DNA from: Flavobacteriales bacterium
GTDB lineage: Bacteria; Bacteroidota; Bacteroidia; Flavobacteriales_D; Sanyastnellaceae
Direction: 5' to 3'
DNA: 64,000 nucleotides
NCBI GenBank assembly: GCA_022447625.1
Contig: JAKVAX010000003.1
Span: forward strand, 124,001-188,000
Shown here: positions 35,578 to 45,200 of the stretch, one piece after another
Layout: each line of letters begins with the position of its first letter
Numbering within the stretch: the first letter of the stretch is position 1
Position numbers and translations under genes: made by a program
Notes under the pieces: generated by a model
The model's database searches: none
Told to the model about the DNA's origin: nothing
What the model saw: the letters and a program-made list of their open reading frames with translations, nothing else

Positions 35578-35825
35578 CGTGTTGAAAACTTCTGTGGCTT
35601 AGTAGGTTATATCCGCTTTTGGAATTCATCCTGCGGATCTCTCGTATGCGGTGAATTTGAGGCATTTGCGCTTTGGTCTGAATCGACCTTGATCAGCTTC
35701 TGAACACGAGACTGTGAAAAGGGGGGGTATCGCTTATGAACACGTTATGAACAATCGTGTCTAATCGAAGGCGAGATGTTGAGGATGCTCCATTTATCTA
35801 TCTTTGTCGCCAGATAATTCGTCAC
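35578..35825. other. Intergenic region between mraZ and the hydrolase gene
   Basis: No gene seen. Beyond the MraZ boxes it holds no obvious hairpin or repeat, only the plus-strand promoter near its right end. Confidence 0.5.
35779..35806 (+). promoter_or_regulatory. Bacteroidota promoter TTG-N17-TATCTTTG
   Basis: TTG at 35779-35781 and TATCTTTG at 35799-35806 with a 17-base spacer fit the Bacteroidota -33/-7 pattern; the gene start at 35826 lies 19 bases downstream. Confidence 0.65.
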
Positions 35826-36587
35826 ATGACTGAGAACCTCAAGCACGACGGGCAATTCAAATACATTGAAGAAGGACAAGGGGAACCTTTGATTTTGCTT
35901 CATGGTTTGTTTGGAGCGCTCAGTAACTTCCGAGAAACAGTAGATCACTTCAAGCAGAAGTACACCGTGGTCATTCCGATGCTCCCGTTGTACGAATTGC
36001 CGGTATTAGAAACCAGCGCGAAGAGTATCGCGAAGTTCTTGACCAAGTTCATTGACTTTAAAGGGTACAACAAGGTGCACCTCTTGGGTAACTCCTTGGG
36101 TGGGCACGTAGCGCTTATCTACACGCGTAAGCATCCTAAGAAAGTGAAGTCGCTGATTTTGACTGCGAGTTCTGGCTTATATGAAAATGCCTTCGGTTCA
36201 AGCTTCCCTCGAAGAGAAGACAAAGAATTCATCCGTAAGAAGGTGGCAGTGACATTCTTTGATCCTAAACACGCTACTGATGAGTTGGTAGACGAGTGTT
36301 TTGAGATCGTGAATGATCGTAACCGTGTCATCCGTATCCTGGCAATTGCCAAGTCTGCGATTCGTCATAACATGGCCAAGGACCTTCCAAACATGGATAT
36401 GCCAGCTTGCCTAATTTGGGGTAAGAACGATACAATTACGCCACCAGAAGTGGCGGTTGAGTTCGAAGAGAAGCTTCCAGATGCAGATTTGTTCTGGATC
36501 GATGAATGTGGACACGCTCCGATGATGGAACATCCTGAAGAGTTCAATCGCATTCTCAGCGAATGGCTCGACTTACGAGGATTCTAA
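35826..36587 (+). CDS. Alpha/beta hydrolase
   Basis: 253 residues from the ATG at 35826, chosen because the promoter ends at 35806; the open frame reaches back to 35757. 'LILLHGLFGALSNFRETV' holds the oxyanion region, 'LLGNSLGGHVAL' the nucleophile elbow (Ser near residue 95), 'IWGKNDTITPPEVA' the acid and 'DECGHAPMMEHPEEF' the His. The substrate is unknown. As I recall, a hydrolase of this type commonly sits between mraZ and engB in Flavobacteriia, pointing to a conserved but undefined house-keeping role. Confidence 0.9.
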   Translation: MTENLKHDGQFKYIEEGQGEPLILLHGLFGALSNFRETVDHFKQKYTVVIPMLPLYELPVLETSAKSIAKFLTKFIDFKGYNKVHLLGNSLGGHVALIYTRKHPKKVKSLILTASSGLYENAFGSSFPRREDKEFIRKKVAVTFFDPKHATDELVDECFEIVNDRNRVIRILAIAKSAIRHNMAKDLPNMDMPACLIWGKNDTITPPEVAVEFEEKLPDADLFWIDECGHAPMMEHPEEFNRILSEWLDLRGF

Positions 36588-36588
36588 G

Positions 36589-37221
36589 ATGGCAAGAGAT
36601 ATCCATAGTGCGGAATTCGTCAAGAGTAGCACGCGCCTAGAGCAATGTCCTGAGCCAGAGCTCCCAGAGTACGCCTTTATCGGCCGCTCAAACGTTGGGA
36701 AATCGTCGCTGATCAATATGCTGACGAGCCGAAAAGGACTCGCAAAGATTTCCGGTACGCCAGGGAAGACACAGCACATTAATCACTTCGTTATTAACCA
36801 AGGCAAGAAAGGGGCATGGTACCTCGCTGACCTTCCTGGATATGGCTACGCGAAAGTCTCAAAGAAAGACCGGCGCATCTTTGATAACATGATTCGAGAG
36901 TATCTCAAGAATCGTTCGAATTTGATGTGTGCCTTAATTCTTCTCGATGGTCGCCACAAGCCACAGAAGATTGACCTTGAGTTTATGGAGTGGATGGGGA
37001 ACAACGGAATCCCTTTCGTGATGGTATTCACCAAGCTTGATAAACTGTCTTCTTCTGAGAAAGCAGAAAACCTACGTCAATACCAGAAGGAAATGCTCAA
37101 GACATGGGAGAGTCTTCCGCAGATCTTCCATACTTCTTCATCTCATATTCAAGGAAAAGACGAGCTCATTGAGTTCGTCGACAAGACAAACGAATATTGG
37201 GAAGGATATGAGGATGATTGA
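36589..37221 (+). CDS. engB: Ribosome biogenesis GTPase EngB (YihA/YsxC)
   Basis: 210 residues, normal length. G1 'IGRSNVGKSSLINML' (about 31-45), G2 region 'SGTPGKTQHINHF', G3 'YLADLPGYGYAKV', G4 'VFTKLDKLS' and G5 'TSSSHIQGKDEL'. Essential GTPase for late 50S assembly. It follows the hydrolase stop by one base, so the two are cotranscribed. Confidence 0.98.
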   Translation: MARDIHSAEFVKSSTRLEQCPEPELPEYAFIGRSNVGKSSLINMLTSRKGLAKISGTPGKTQHINHFVINQGKKGAWYLADLPGYGYAKVSKKDRRIFDNMIREYLKNRSNLMCALILLDGRHKPQKIDLEFMEWMGNNGIPFVMVFTKLDKLSSSEKAENLRQYQKEMLKTWESLPQIFHTSSSHIQGKDELIEFVDKTNEYWEGYEDD

Positions 37222-37250
37222 GCTGAACTCAACCATCCTTAAAAATCATA

Positions 37251-40200
37251 TTACATCTTGATCACCTTAAAGCACTTCTGGTCAGTTTGCGTATAGCAAC
37301 GAACCAAATAGGTGCCCGAGCCTTGACCTTCTAGAGACAGGGTGGCACGCGTGCTTGCTCCACTTACAATAGAACTGGTTTCGATGATTCGACCGAGGTG
37401 GTCGTAGACTTCAATTTTGATTGTTTGTGTGGCGTAAGAGCTGATCTCTACATTGAATAGGTTGTCTGTAGGGTTCGGGTAGATTTTAATCTCTTCCGAG
37501 AAGTCTCCCTGCGTCTCTTCAACGTTGACCTCATCCTCAATCAAAATCGGTACATCAAGTTCAAATGCGCAAACTCCAGTAGCATCTTCCACCACCACGT
37601 TGTATGGTCCGATGGGAAGATCGGTGAAGAGGTTTGTGTCAAAGAATGTTTGTCCTCCATCAATGCTGTACTGATAGGGGGCAACACCTGAAGTCGGGTT
37701 GATTTCAATCGAGCCGTCTGTAGTTACTGCAGAGGAAGCATTGACCGTGATGACATCAGCGGTTGTGAATTCACACGCTTGAATAGAAACTACCTCTTCA
37801 TAGCTACACAACCCAGTTGCTCCAACCACTACCACAGTGTATTCGCCAGGTGGGAGATCAGTAAATGAGTTTTCAGTGCTGAATGTTTGTCCACCGTCAA
37901 TACTGTATTCGAACGGACTCACCCCTGAACTCGTGTAGATTGTAATAGATCCGTCGTTCGCAGAAGTCGAACTAGTGTTCGAAATGGATAGGTCAGCAGT
38001 GATGGTGCAACCTGTTTCATTCGGACAAAAGACTTCAACCACTTCAAAGTCGAATTCACCATTGTTAAATACGATGACTTCTCCTTCCGCGTTCAATACC
38101 TGGAAGTCTCCTTCTCCATAAGCGCAGCAGATTCCGTCGCCGTATGAATCATAGAAGTACACCGAGAAGCACGAGCCGTAGTTCACACAAATGTCTTCGC
38201 TGTAGTACTCGTCACCATTATTTAATGCTCCTGTAGAAACAATTTGTCCAGTAGTTTCATCTTCGATTTTCCATGAAGTCTCTTGAGGATAATCGTCTGC
38301 ATTGATGATGAATGTAATGATGTCGTAATTCGATTCTAGATTGGTGGTGACAGACGCAGAGTTATTTGCCAGATCTAGGTCGTTCTCATCATTCACAGTG
38401 ATAATGTTGAGCTCAATGTCGTTATCCATCTCCTCCAAATTGTCATCAATGGAGACCGTAAGCTCTTCGCTTTCTTGGTACGGGATTTCGACATTGAAAT
38501 CAACCAGATCAACTACTAGGCCGTTGGCAATCACTTCAATTTGCACCTCTGTTATCATTGATTCACCTACGTTCGTAACGAGTGCTTTCACCTCTAGAAT
38601 GTCATCACATACGGCTTCCGTTTCGGTAATCGCTAGGGCTCCGTTCAATGCGTATAGATTGCTCAACACCACATTTAGGGTGTCGTTGTTTCCATACTCG
38701 TCATCCGGATCACTTACGATTGTTTGGATGTCATAATCTCCCACAAAAGACAGGTCAATTGGTACCGTGAATTGGAAGTTGGCCTCGTTAAATGGATGGA
38801 TGGAATCTGTAATGAAAATCGTCTCCATTGATTCGCCATCAACGACAAGTTCGATGTCGAAATCGTACATCATGTTTAGTCCTTGATTCGCAATCGTAGC
38901 GGTTACTAGCTCTTCGCTTCCTAGGGAAGAAGAAGACTGAGGTTCCACCACAGCTTCCGCGCCAAGGTCATTGTTCCCTTTGATGTCAGCCCAGAATGAT
39001 ACCCAAGGTCTCGCCTGTTTGATGGCCAGTTGTTCCTGAGCAGTCACCTTGTATTCGATGTCCATCCCAAATCCATCCACACCTTCGACCCCATAAAGAA
39101 TCGCAAACTCATCATGAATTACTGTGAGGTAGTCTCGCATTTGGTCTAGGTATTCCTGGTCCATCACTAGCTCCCCTTGGTTAACTAAGTTCGAGAGTGC
39201 TAGTACCAAATACCCACCTGCCTCTTCAGGATCTTGGTAAAGCAGAATCTCCTCTGGAACCGAGTTAGGGTCAGGATTGGTGATAAGCGACTCGCCAACT
39301 TGAGTGTTCAAGTAATACGTGCTATCGGTATCGTAAATAGGATCGATACTGATCCCTACACCATTCGACTGTTCCTCTTGGAAATTAGGGTGACATAACA
39401 CGCCCATCGCGGCTTGGAAGTGATCTACGCGGTAAAAGTCTCTTTCTTCATATGCTCGGAAATTCCACATACTCGCATACACCTGTTTGATCGACTTTTG
39501 AATGTGCCCTTCATCGAGGTGCTGCGTCTTCGACGTGTATAATCCAGCACCGCTGAAACCAGGTAAGTCTTCATTGTTAGTACTTGAACGACAGCGAACA
39601 GCGGTTCCTTCTGGGAAAGCGTCGTGCATCGCTTGCAATTCATCTAACATCCAATCCGGCATCGGTGCCGCTTTAATGTCATCTCTAAATTCATCCAAAC
39701 GTTCGATGCGGAAGTTAATGTCGTTCTGGAACGACGGATTGTCAATCATGACTTGTGCTTCTTCGTAGAAGTTGTTGAACTGCATGAATTCATCGTAGAA
39801 ATAGAATGGGATTCCGAATCCATCCGGAATGGTTCCTTCTGAGAAACCAAAGGTTCTCATCGTAGCTACGTTTGAACATTTAGCTCCGAAAGCAGAAGAC
39901 ATATCAAACTCAATATCGTCCAATGGTATGATCTCCGTAATGCTCAAATCCCGCACTGGAATTTGAGGTTCCGTCGGACGTAAATCTTCATACCAAGCGT
40001 TCACCTCGTCCAAGGTGGCTTCTCTGAACTGGAAGGTTTCGTTCTCTGCTTTGTAGTAAACGTAGCTACCCAGGAGATTCGCAATGGAATCAATAGAGAG
40101 TGGATCAGTGATGTATGCATTCGGGACATTATCCTGAATCGCGCGCAAGTTTACGTGTGACAGCGGTGTCTGAACTACCGAAGTAATGATCCCTCCCACG

Positions 40201-41198
40201 CGAGGAAGTGAGTTTGGAAGCTGATCATAAAGCACAATGTCTCGTGAACCAGGTGTCTCATCAAGACTCATGTGTCGGAAAAATCCGTATCCCTCTGCTT
40301 CATGGAATGGGATGTAATTAATGTCAGCAAATACGTCTGACTCCAGCACCACGTCAAAGTTGGCGTCTTCGTATTGATCAGCGTAGTTGTTGAGGTAATT
40401 GTTTTCAGAACCCTGGCCAATGAAGTGGTTCATGTTGTTCTGAAGGAAAGGCATGTTGGCAATGAGGAGCTCATACGTTCGTTGAGCATCTTCAAAATTA
40501 TAAGCGTTTCCGAAAGAAAAGTTGAAGGAGTAACTACCAATGACTCCATTAGGCAAAATGTCATTGGCATTGAAAACGATTTCTCCCGAACCGTCGTCTC
40601 CATCTACCGTAGCTCCAATAGCTCCCCAGAATCCAGCGTGGATGACGTGAGTGTTACTGTTAATGAAGTACACTTTTGGTTCGTCGGTGTCGCGATCAAG
40701 AATGCCAAACTTGACATATAGCTGTCCGTCAAGGAAGGGAGCCCAGCCAACGTTATTGATTGTTGCCAGGTCCATGAATGTCTGGGCATCTGGAATGGAA
40801 GTGGTTCCATCTTCAAAGTCAACTGCGTAGGCGTTATTGATCGGCGCGTCGGTAGGCATATTCGAGAATTCCGTGATATCGTCAATTCCATCGCCGTCCC
40901 AATCATCAGGGTCAGCAATGTCATGTTCGGTAATGGTGTAATTCTCCAACGGATAGGCAGCACCAGGTGCCGCAATGATCATGGTTCCGTCTACACCGAT
41001 GGTCATAGAAACAGCCCAATTGTAATCCGGACCGTGTTGAGCATGCAAGATGTAGTATTTGTCAGCTTCACCTTGAATAGAAAGCTGAGCTTGACCAATG
41101 GTATTTACAGAGTAATTGTCAATGTCAACAGTCTGAGCAGAGCAAAAGCTCACTGATGAAATCATACAAATAAGAGAAAGGACGATTCTCAATTTCAT
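37251..41198 (-). CDS. T9SS-secreted dikinase-like protein (phosphohistidine + PPDK-type ATP domain)
   Basis: 1315 residues with a signal peptide (MKLRIVLSLICMISSVSFCSAQ). Order: an N-terminal region with a Ca-binding-like 'DPDDWDGDGIDDITEF'; a mobile phosphohistidine-like domain with 'VVQTPLSHVNLRAI' (His near residue 348); a PPDK/PEP-synthase-type ATP domain (about 430-735) with 'AVRCRSSTNNEDLPGFSGAG' and 'IKQARPW'; CARDB-like and 'YFYDSYGDGICC' modules; two near-identical 'PYQYSIDGGQTF' repeats; and a type A T9SS tail ('IKIYPNPTDNLFN'). The His-before-ATP-domain order resembles glucan, water dikinases, and no PEP-binding barrel is seen. The activity outside the cell is unknown. Not in an evident operon. 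Confidence 0.88.
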   Translation of the reverse strand: MKLRIVLSLICMISSVSFCSAQTVDIDNYSVNTIGQAQLSIQGEADKYYILHAQHGPDYNWAVSMTIGVDGTMIIAAPGAAYPLENYTITEHDIADPDDWDGDGIDDITEFSNMPTDAPINNAYAVDFEDGTTSIPDAQTFMDLATINNVGWAPFLDGQLYVKFGILDRDTDEPKVYFINSNTHVIHAGFWGAIGATVDGDDGSGEIVFNANDILPNGVIGSYSFNFSFGNAYNFEDAQRTYELLIANMPFLQNNMNHFIGQGSENNYLNNYADQYEDANFDVVLESDVFADINYIPFHEAEGYGFFRHMSLDETPGSRDIVLYDQLPNSLPRVGGIITSVVQTPLSHVNLRAIQDNVPNAYITDPLSIDSIANLLGSYVYYKAENETFQFREATLDEVNAWYEDLRPTEPQIPVRDLSITEIIPLDDIEFDMSSAFGAKCSNVATMRTFGFSEGTIPDGFGIPFYFYDEFMQFNNFYEEAQVMIDNPSFQNDINFRIERLDEFRDDIKAAPMPDWMLDELQAMHDAFPEGTAVRCRSSTNNEDLPGFSGAGLYTSKTQHLDEGHIQKSIKQVYASMWNFRAYEERDFYRVDHFQAAMGVLCHPNFQEEQSNGVGISIDPIYDTDSTYYLNTQVGESLITNPDPNSVPEEILLYQDPEEAGGYLVLALSNLVNQGELVMDQEYLDQMRDYLTVIHDEFAILYGVEGVDGFGMDIEYKVTAQEQLAIKQARPWVSFWADIKGNNDLGAEAVVEPQSSSSLGSEELVTATIANQGLNMMYDFDIELVVDGESMETIFITDSIHPFNEANFQFTVPIDLSFVGDYDIQTIVSDPDDEYGNNDTLNVVLSNLYALNGALAITETEAVCDDILEVKALVTNVGESMITEVQIEVIANGLVVDLVDFNVEIPYQESEELTVSIDDNLEEMDNDIELNIITVNDENDLDLANNSASVTTNLESNYDIITFIINADDYPQETSWKIEDETTGQIVSTGALNNGDEYYSEDICVNYGSCFSVYFYDSYGDGICCAYGEGDFQVLNAEGEVIVFNNGEFDFEVVEVFCPNETGCTITADLSISNTSSTSANDGSITIYTSSGVSPFEYSIDGGQTFSTENSFTDLPPGEYTVVVVGATGLCSYEEVVSIQACEFTTADVITVNASSAVTTDGSIEINPTSGVAPYQYSIDGGQTFFDTNLFTDLPIGPYNVVVEDATGVCAFELDVPILIEDEVNVEETQGDFSEEIKIYPNPTDNLFNVEISSYATQTIKIEVYDHLGRIIETSSIVSGASTRATLSLEGQGSGTYLVRCYTQTDQKCFKVIKM

Positions 41199-41229
41199 TT
41201 CCAGGATATTTTGGTTTCAATGCTAAGAT

Positions 41230-41237
41230 CAAAAATA
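41230..41237 (-). promoter_or_regulatory. -7 element TATTTTTG before the dikinase-like gene
   Basis: Minus-strand TATTTTTG matches TAnnTTTG, 31 bases before the ATG at 41198. No -33 TTG at the usual spacing. Confidence 0.4.
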
Positions 41238-41305
41238 CCCTGCAGAATAGCTAGTCAGCTTTCTTGCAATTCTTTCCGGCCTAAGAGGAAAAGGAGAGCG
41301 ATTCG

Positions 41306-41839
41306 TTATTCACAGCTAAAAGCAGTGTGAAAGACATGAAGCCTACCGCTTTCCTTGTGAATCACTACTTGATAGATACGATTGTAGATACTCTCATCAA
41401 ATGCCCCGAGTTCTTCCCCTACGAGCAGTCCGGCAAGAACAGCTGTAGTATTGCTATGTCCAACTACAAGAGCGTCTTCTTTATTCTGAATCAATGTGCT
41501 CGCGAATTCCGATAAGGCACGTGGGTCATAGCTTTCAATAGACATAGACTTAATATCAGCTGTTGGTTGGGCGGTGCTTTTCGTTCGGCTGTATTCGGTG
41601 CTGTATATAGCGTCAAGCTCAATATGACTTAAGAATTGGCTAATCATCTCAGAACGCTCTTCACCACAAGGAGTCAGGGGAGGATCGGAGGGGTTCGAAG
41701 AGTTCAAGTCCTTCTCAGCGTGGCGAACCAGGTAAATAGTAAAGATCTCTTCGTTTTCTTGATTATCTGGTGTCATTCTAAACCCCAGAACAACCACGAC
41801 TCCAACGAGCAGTGATATGGTGATGATTCTATTTCGCAT
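41306..41839 (-). CDS. Histidine phosphatase (SixA-like), membrane-anchored
   Basis: 177 residues. An N-terminal hydrophobic helix (IITISLLVGVVVVLGF) acts as an anchor or signal. The phosphatase core has 'YLVRHAEKD' (RHG-type catalytic His, about 37-45), 'IYSTEYSRTKSTAQP' and 'ALVVGHSNTTAVLAG' (second His). Short length fits SixA-like enzymes, which remove phosphate from phosphohistidine or small molecules. It faces the periplasm if the helix anchors it. It lies 5' of the dikinase-like gene on the same strand, an attractive but unproven phosphohistidine pairing. Confidence 0.88.
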   Translation of the reverse strand: MRNRIITISLLVGVVVVLGFRMTPDNQENEEIFTIYLVRHAEKDLNSSNPSDPPLTPCGEERSEMISQFLSHIELDAIYSTEYSRTKSTAQPTADIKSMSIESYDPRALSEFASTLIQNKEDALVVGHSNTTAVLAGLLVGEELGAFDESIYNRIYQVVIHKESGRLHVFHTAFSCE

Positions 41840-42207
41840 AACAGTTGTCTTTTTCTGCGCGCCTTAGTCAAGGAACACAAGGATTTCCGCAATATCGTCG
41901 GTTTCATGAATTACTCAAACTTTTCTTTCCGACCAACATCTGAATCTTTCGTGTTCTTCGGTGGCGTAGCAGGCGGGCGCAATTATGCGTCCCTCTCGTG
42001 ATCATCCTGAGGATGTAGACGGTGGATGCATTCTTGCATCCACCCCTCCATTCTCATTCTTAATATAAATCTTCCTCTTCCTCTTCCTCTTCCTCTCGCT
42101 CTTCCTCTCCTCTCACCGTCCATACATTTCCACCAGCAGAATTCGTTACGCTGTTCTATATTGTGTCCGTTAGAATGAAGTCTAGCTATTGACCAAACCT
42201 CCTATTT
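41840..42207. repeat. Repeat-rich intergenic region
   Basis: No gene seen. It contains an imperfect hairpin GGGCGCAATTATGCGTCC (about 41975-41992), a perfect 10-bp hairpin GGTGGATGCA-TTCT-TGCATCCACC (42021-42044), a CATTCTCATTCTTAA stretch (42049) and a CTTCCT microsatellite (about 42071-42112). The last 90 bases lead to the VPS10/BNR gene without an evident promoter match. Confidence 0.7.
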
Positions 42208-45200
42208 ATGAAATTCAAGTTTCTCATCCTTGCGCTAGCTGTGCTCTTCGCTTCAGCAGACGCAGTAGCTCAAAAAAAGAAGAAAGGTTCAAAGAATGCC
42301 GACACTGAATACTGGCTCAACTCTGGTCAGATAAGTGGTTTGCAGTTCCGTAATATCGGTCCGGCGTTGACCTCGGGAAGGGTAGCTGACATAGCTGTTA
42401 ATCCTGATAATTTCAATGAATACTACGTTGCTGTAGCGTCTGGAGGTGTTTGGAAAACAAGCAATCACGGGGTGAGTTACACGCCGATTTTTGACGGAGA
42501 AGGTTCATACTCTGTGGGTTGTGTGGCCATTGATCCAAACCAATGCTCTACGATTTGGGTTGGGACTGGGGAGAATAACAACCAACGCTCTGTTGCCTAC
42601 GGTGACGGTGTTTACAAGTCTACGGACGGAGGTAAGTCTTGGGAGCACATGGGGTTGAAAGACTCTGAGCACATTTCGAAGATCATCGTTGATCCGCGCA
42701 ATTCTGACGTGGTGTATGTAGCAGCTTACGGACCACTTTGGTCTGATGGTGGCGATCGCGGTGTCTACAAAACCACAGATGGTGGTGAGAATTGGGAACA
42801 GATTCATTTTATCTCCGAAAAGACAGGAACCTGTGATTTGATCATGGATCCATCGAATCCAGATATCCTCTATGAAGCCGTTCATCAGCGCCGTCGCCAT
42901 GTCTTTACTTACATCGGTGGAGGTCCGGAAAGCTCAGTGTATAAGTCGATGGATGGAGGAATGACTTGGAAAGAGATGACCAGTGGACTTCCAGCGGGAA
43001 AGATGGGGCGCGTAGGTTTGGCGGTTTCTCCTGTTGATCCTAATGTGGTTTACGCTATCGCGGAAGCGGAAGAAGGTAGTGCGGGGTTCTTCCGTTCAAC
43101 CAATAAGGGAGCTACTTGGGAGAAACGTAGTAGCTACGTGACTTCAGGAAACTACTACCAAGAGATCATCTGTGATCCGCACGATGTAGATAAGGTCTTC
43201 AGTATGGCAACTTGGTTACACCATACTGAAGATGGAGGGAAAACATTCATCCCCACAGGCGAATCGCAAAAGCATGTTGATAACCACTGCATTTGGATTA
43301 ACCCTACCAATACTGATCACTGGATTGTAGGTTGTGATGGGGGTATCTATGAAACCTATGACCATGCCAATACTTGGGAGTACAAAGCGAACCTGCCGAT
43401 TACTCAATTCTACAAGGTGTCGATCGATTACGACGAGCCTTTCTATAACGTTTTCGGGGGTACCCAAGACAACAACTCACAAGGAGGTCCATCGCGTACG
43501 ATCAATAATGCTGGTATCCTAAATTCTGATTGGTACATCACCGTTGGAGGTGATGGATACGAAACACAGGTAGACCCAACCAACCCGAACATCATCTATG
43601 CGCAATGGCAGTATGGTGGCTTAATTCGATTCGATCGCCAATCAGGTGAGCGTATTGGAATCAAACCTCAGCCAGGGAAAGGTGAAGCAGCATATCGCTG
43701 GAACTGGGATTCCCCACTTTTGATTTCACCACATGATCCGAAGACACTCTTCTTCTGTGCAAACAAAGTGTTCAAGACCACTGACCGTGGAAATAGCTGG
43801 GAGACCATTTCTCCAGACTTGACACGCCAACTTGACCGAAACAAGATGAAGGTGATGGGAGAGGTGCAGTCTCCAGATGTGGTCATGAAGAACAAGTCAA
43901 CAACCATCTACGGTAATATCGTAGCATTCGATCAATCGCCGCTTGATGAAAACCTCTTGTATGCTGGTACGGATGACGGACTAGTTCAGGTTTCTCATGA
44001 TGGAGGGGCCACTTGGAGCAAGAAAGAATCGTTCCCAGGAGTACCAAACCTGACTTACGTGAATATGCTTTGGGCGTCACAACACGACAAGAACGTGGTT
44101 TATGCAGCCTTCAATAACCATAAAAAGGGTGACTTTAAGCCTTACCTACTTAAGAGCACGGACAAAGGGGATACATGGACGGCCATTCAGAATGACCTTC
44201 CTGAACGTGGAACAGTGTATTCTGTAGCAGAAGACCACGTAGATGGTAATCTCCTTTTTGCAGGAACGGAGTTTGGCTGCTACGTAAGTGTGAATGGAGG
44301 TAAGAATTGGGTAGAACTTTCAGCTGGATTGCCAACGATCTGTGTGCGAGATATGGCCATCCAGAAACGAGAAAACGACCTCGTTCTCGGAACCTTCGGT
44401 CGTGGATTCTATGTGTTGGATGATTACTCACCACTTCGCAACCTCACAGAGGCTTCACTAGAAGCCGATGCTAAGATTTTCCCAATAAAGGATGCTCTCG
44501 CTTACGTTGAATCAAACCCTCTCGGACTACGCGGAACGGGAAGTCAAGGTGCTTCCATGTATGCAGCGCCTAACCCTGAGTTTGGAGCGACCTTCACTTA
44601 CTTCGTGAAAGAAACACCCAAGTCTCCGAAGGCACAACGTCAAGAGAAAGAGAAAGAAGACAAAGAGGCTGGACGTACCATCGACTACCCAAGCTATGAG
44701 GAGTTCGTTGCAGAGGATAATTACGAAGACGCTTACCTACTGTTCTTAGTCAAGGATGCTGCAGGAAACGAAATGCGAAAAATGAAGCGTTCGGCGTCTA
44801 CAGGTTTGCAACGTGCTACGTGGAACCTACGTTATCCAGCCACAACACCAATTCGCACAAGTTCTGGTGAAGTAGGCCGCTACAGCAATCCAGATGAAGG
44901 GCCATTGGTTCTTCCGGGAACCTACACGGTTGAGATTTGGATGGTAGATAATGGAGTGTTCACCTCCTTGGCAGCTCCAGAGAGTTTCAACGTGAAGGCA
45001 CTTGAGAACTCTACGCTTGACCGCCAGACGGAAGCAAACATCGCCTTCAAGAAGGAAGTACAAGAACTCCGCCGTAGAATGCGCGGAAGCTTGAATGAGC
45101 ACTCAGATCTTGACAATCGTTTGCGTCACATCAAGGCGGTTATTCAAAGTTACCCAGGAGCGGATATTGCTTGGATGGAAGATGTGAAGAAGCTAGAGAG

